Part shown: piece by piece, positions 22,541-24,330 of the stretch
Numbering within the stretch: position 1 is the first letter of the stretch
How the letters are laid out: each line of letters starts with the position of its first letter
Notes under the pieces: model-generated
Told to the model about the DNA's origin: nothing
The model's database searches: none
Seen by the model: only the letters and a program-made list of their open reading frames with translations
Position numbers and translations under genes: made by a program
IMG/VR virus record: IMGVR_UViG_3300027770_000248
Coordinates: 1-24,330 of that record
Direction: 5' to 3' (one strand)
Source of the DNA: a virus
DNA length: 24,330 nucleotides

Positions 22541-24019
22541 GTGCCGGTTATGTACGGAGATCAAGATCGCCAAGCAGCAACTGTTGTGAATCAAAATTCA
22601 GAAAATACACTTCAAAGTGCTCCTCGAATTGCAATATATATTACTGATCTTGATTTGGATAATACTCGATTAGGTGATGCTACGTTGGTTAGTAAAATGC
22701 ATTTTCGTGAACGAGACATCGATGACGATGGAAACTATACTAGTACTCAAGGACAAAATTATACGGTTGAACGGTTGATGCCAACTCCATTTAAGTTGTC
22801 AGTTAAAGCAGATATATGGTCAACTAGTACAGAACAAAAATTACAAATACTAGAACAGATTTTAGTATTGTTTAATCCAAGTTTAGAAATACAAACAACT
22901 GACAACTTTGTAGACTGGACATCATTAACTGTTGTAGATCTCGGTGATGTAACATTTACTAGTCGTACGGTTCCAATGGGCACTGCTACACAAATTGATA
23001 TTGCTACTCTTACACTAACTACTCCTATATGGATTACACCGCCTGCCAAGGTTAAGAAATTAGGTGTTGTTACTAATATTATTTCAAGCGCATTTGACAG
23101 TTCGTCTATGAGCGACTCATATGTTGACGGGTTAGGGGTGTATGTAGATGCGGGGCAATCATATCCCGGAAATTCTATGGCAAGTGCAAAAGCAACACTT
23201 GGCAATTTTGATATTGTTGTATCCGAAGGTAAAATTAAACTAGTAAGTAGTACGCAACCCGGAGTTTGGTTAAACTGGCAAGTAATATTACAACAAAATC
23301 CGGGCTCGTATACTGCTGGGTTAGCTAAAATTTATTTGTTACAGCCAGACGGTAGCGAAGTTGTGGGCTATCTAAGTTTAAATCCGTTAGATGAATCTGA
23401 AATGGTTGTTAATTGGGATACCGATACTCATCCAACAAACAATATGATTGCAGGGCCCGCTAGATTGTCAGAATCGTGGGGAAGTTTTGACGCTGTGATT
23501 GATCCTACAACTACTGGGCCAAGTAATTTAGTACTTGGTACTAGATACTTAATTATTGACAATATTGGTGGCGGAGTTCGTGACACGTTTGTTACTGGAT
23601 TAAAAATACAAAGGATTAGTACAGCAGTTGAGTTTGACAAAGTAAACGATTGTCACGTGTTTGTTAATGGTACTGAAGTTGGACAAGGAACTCCGATAGA
23701 ACGAGATGGCAATTATGTTATTATTCTTGCAGCCTTTGCACCTGTAGGAAGTACAGTTACTTATGTGTTAAACTTGAATGAAGACGGTCCCGATGCTTGG
23801 AAAAACACTGACAGTACTGACTTTATTGCAGAAGCCAATGACATCATTGAATGGGATGGCAGCAAATGGTGGGTAATATTCTCAGCGGATGAAAACTCAG
23901 AAAACTTGATTTATCAGACAAATATCTATACATTAGTACAATACAAGTGGAATGGAGTTAACTGGGTGAAGAGTTTTGACGGTGATTATAGACGTGGCGA
24001 TTGGAGGTTAGAATTATAA
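22541..24019 (+). CDS. 15: Tail completion / sheath stabiliser protein (gp15-type)
   Basis: The uninterrupted part encodes 492 aa from a GTG at 22541; the family N-terminus lies upstream (22388-22540) behind a stop. VPVMYGD (1-7), PRIAIYITDLDLD (28-40), YTVERLMPTPFKLSVKADIW (74-93), EQILVLFNPSLEIQTTDNF (105-123) and TLTLTTPIWITPPAKVKK (156-173) follow the T4 gp15 pattern. T4 gp15 is a 272-aa hexameric ring capping tail tube and sheath. The extra C-terminal region (about 185-492) has beta-type repeats and an Asp/Trp module (about 430-480) like that in the sheath insertion. Truncation at GTG would remove about 50 conserved residues, so a longer native protein is likely. Confidence 0.85.
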   Translation: MPVMYGDQDRQAATVVNQNSENTLQSAPRIAIYITDLDLDNTRLGDATLVSKMHFRERDIDDDGNYTSTQGQNYTVERLMPTPFKLSVKADIWSTSTEQKLQILEQILVLFNPSLEIQTTDNFVDWTSLTVVDLGDVTFTSRTVPMGTATQIDIATLTLTTPIWITPPAKVKKLGVVTNIISSAFDSSSMSDSYVDGLGVYVDAGQSYPGNSMASAKATLGNFDIVVSEGKIKLVSSTQPGVWLNWQVILQQNPGSYTAGLAKIYLLQPDGSEVVGYLSLNPLDESEMVVNWDTDTHPTNNMIAGPARLSESWGSFDAVIDPTTTGPSNLVLGTRYLIIDNIGGGVRDTFVTGLKIQRISTAVEFDKVNDCHVFVNGTEVGQGTPIERDGNYVIILAAFAPVGSTVTYVLNLNEDGPDAWKNTDSTDFIAEANDIIEWDGSKWWVIFSADENSENLIYQTNIYTLVQYKWNGVNWVKSFDGDYRRGDWRLEL

Positions 24020-24330
24020 CTTCTAACTCAGACATAATTGATTGTTCGGGGGCATTAATTTGTGCTCGATCAACAAAACGATTTTTATTATTGCAAAAAG
24101 CTGAGGGCAAACATGCAGGTCGTTGGGGATTAGTGGGCGGTACTAATCACTCTAATGAGTCAGCATGGCAGGGCTTACAAAGAGAAATTGAAGAAGAATT
24201 GGGTGCAATGCCCGATATTAAAAAGACTATTCCACTTGAACGATTTGTCAGCAACGATAGTATGTTTAACTTTCATACATACTTTTGTGTTGTAGAATCT
24301 GAATTTATACCGGTACTAAGTGATGAACAT
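24001..24330 (+). CDS. Nudix hydrolase, C-terminus cut by window edge
   Basis: 110 codons are open to the window edge. A perfect Nudix box G-x5-E-x7-R-E-U-x-E-E-x-G-U is visible (GTNHSNESAWQGLQREIEEE and LGA), preceded by a strand typical of the fold (ALICARSTKRFLLLQKAEG). Such enzymes hydrolyse nucleoside diphosphate derivatives; T4 has one (NudE), but the substrate here cannot be told. The only standard start in frame is TTG at 24001, overlapping the gp15-type gene by 19 bp. A GGAGG at 24003-24007 would instead fit a start at ATT (24013), a rare codon. The exact start is open. Confidence 0.85.
   Translation, partial: MEVRIITSNSDIIDCSGALICARSTKRFLLLQKAEGKHAGRWGLVGGTNHSNESAWQGLQREIEEELGAMPDIKKTIPLERFVSNDSMFNFHTYFCVVESEFIPVLSDEH

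Noticed and set aside
22759-23205. Minus-strand ORF of 148 aa opposite the gp15-type gene
   Set aside because: Antisense to a clearly coding region with gp15 motifs; no promoter or ribosome binding site.
1-24330. tRNA genes, integrase, transposons or photosynthesis genes
   Set aside because: I looked for them and saw no supporting sequence in the window.

Overview
This window is a piece of a T4-like myophage genome (Caudoviricetes). The calls rest on recognisable T4-family proteins: UvsX, UvsW, gp32, gp17, gp4, gp19, gp18 and a gp15-type protein, plus a probable gp16 and neck proteins. The DNA is AT-rich. I see no photosynthesis genes, integrase, tRNA or CRISPR. The proteins look like those of the environmental (marine or freshwater) branch of T4-like phages rather than the enteric branch. 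The host cannot be fixed from this sequence.

Left block (1-6763, minus strand): recombination and replication genes read right to left as gp32, a 69-aa protein, UvsX, an acidic 81-aa protein, a UvsY-like candidate, a 389-aa unknown, UvsW and three small unknowns. Two strong sigma70-type promoters drive it. One lies in front of gp32, embedded in the terminator of the upstream gene. The other lies in front of the 389-aa gene.

Middle block (6814-18504, minus strand): late virion genes read right to left as tail sheath gp18 (1068 aa, with a large insertion), tail tube gp19, a tube-related protein, a small conserved protein, gp4, a gp16-like small terminase, two probable head or core proteins, large terminase gp17 and a 682-aa unknown. 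Rho-independent terminators follow gp19 and the 341-aa protein. T4-type late promoter octamers (TATAAATA and close variants) precede most transcription units.

Right block (18602-24330, both strands): a plus-strand zinc/HNH-like gene overlaps a minus-strand dNMP kinase tail to tail. The kinase has its own sigma70-type promoter. Two small proteins with near-identical N-termini and a gp13-like neck protein follow on minus. Back-to-back late promoters at 21064-21079 then start a plus-strand set: a gp14-like protein, a gp15-type tail-completion protein and a Nudix hydrolase cut by the window end.

Main points for a second look: (1) five late genes have the late octamer only 4-7 nt before the ATG with no Shine-Dalgarno sequence, and one early gene has its -10 box 6 nt before the ATG, so their mRNAs may be leaderless; (2) the conserved N-terminus of the gp15-type gene is split by a 1-base loss plus a 10-bp tandem duplication, which together restore frame but leave a TAA; (3) three proteins carry N-termini like T4 capsid-targeting sequences; (4) a 'GD-x-W-x-x-T ... 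Y-x(4-6)-W' module recurs in the sheath insertion and in the gp14- and gp15-type proteins.
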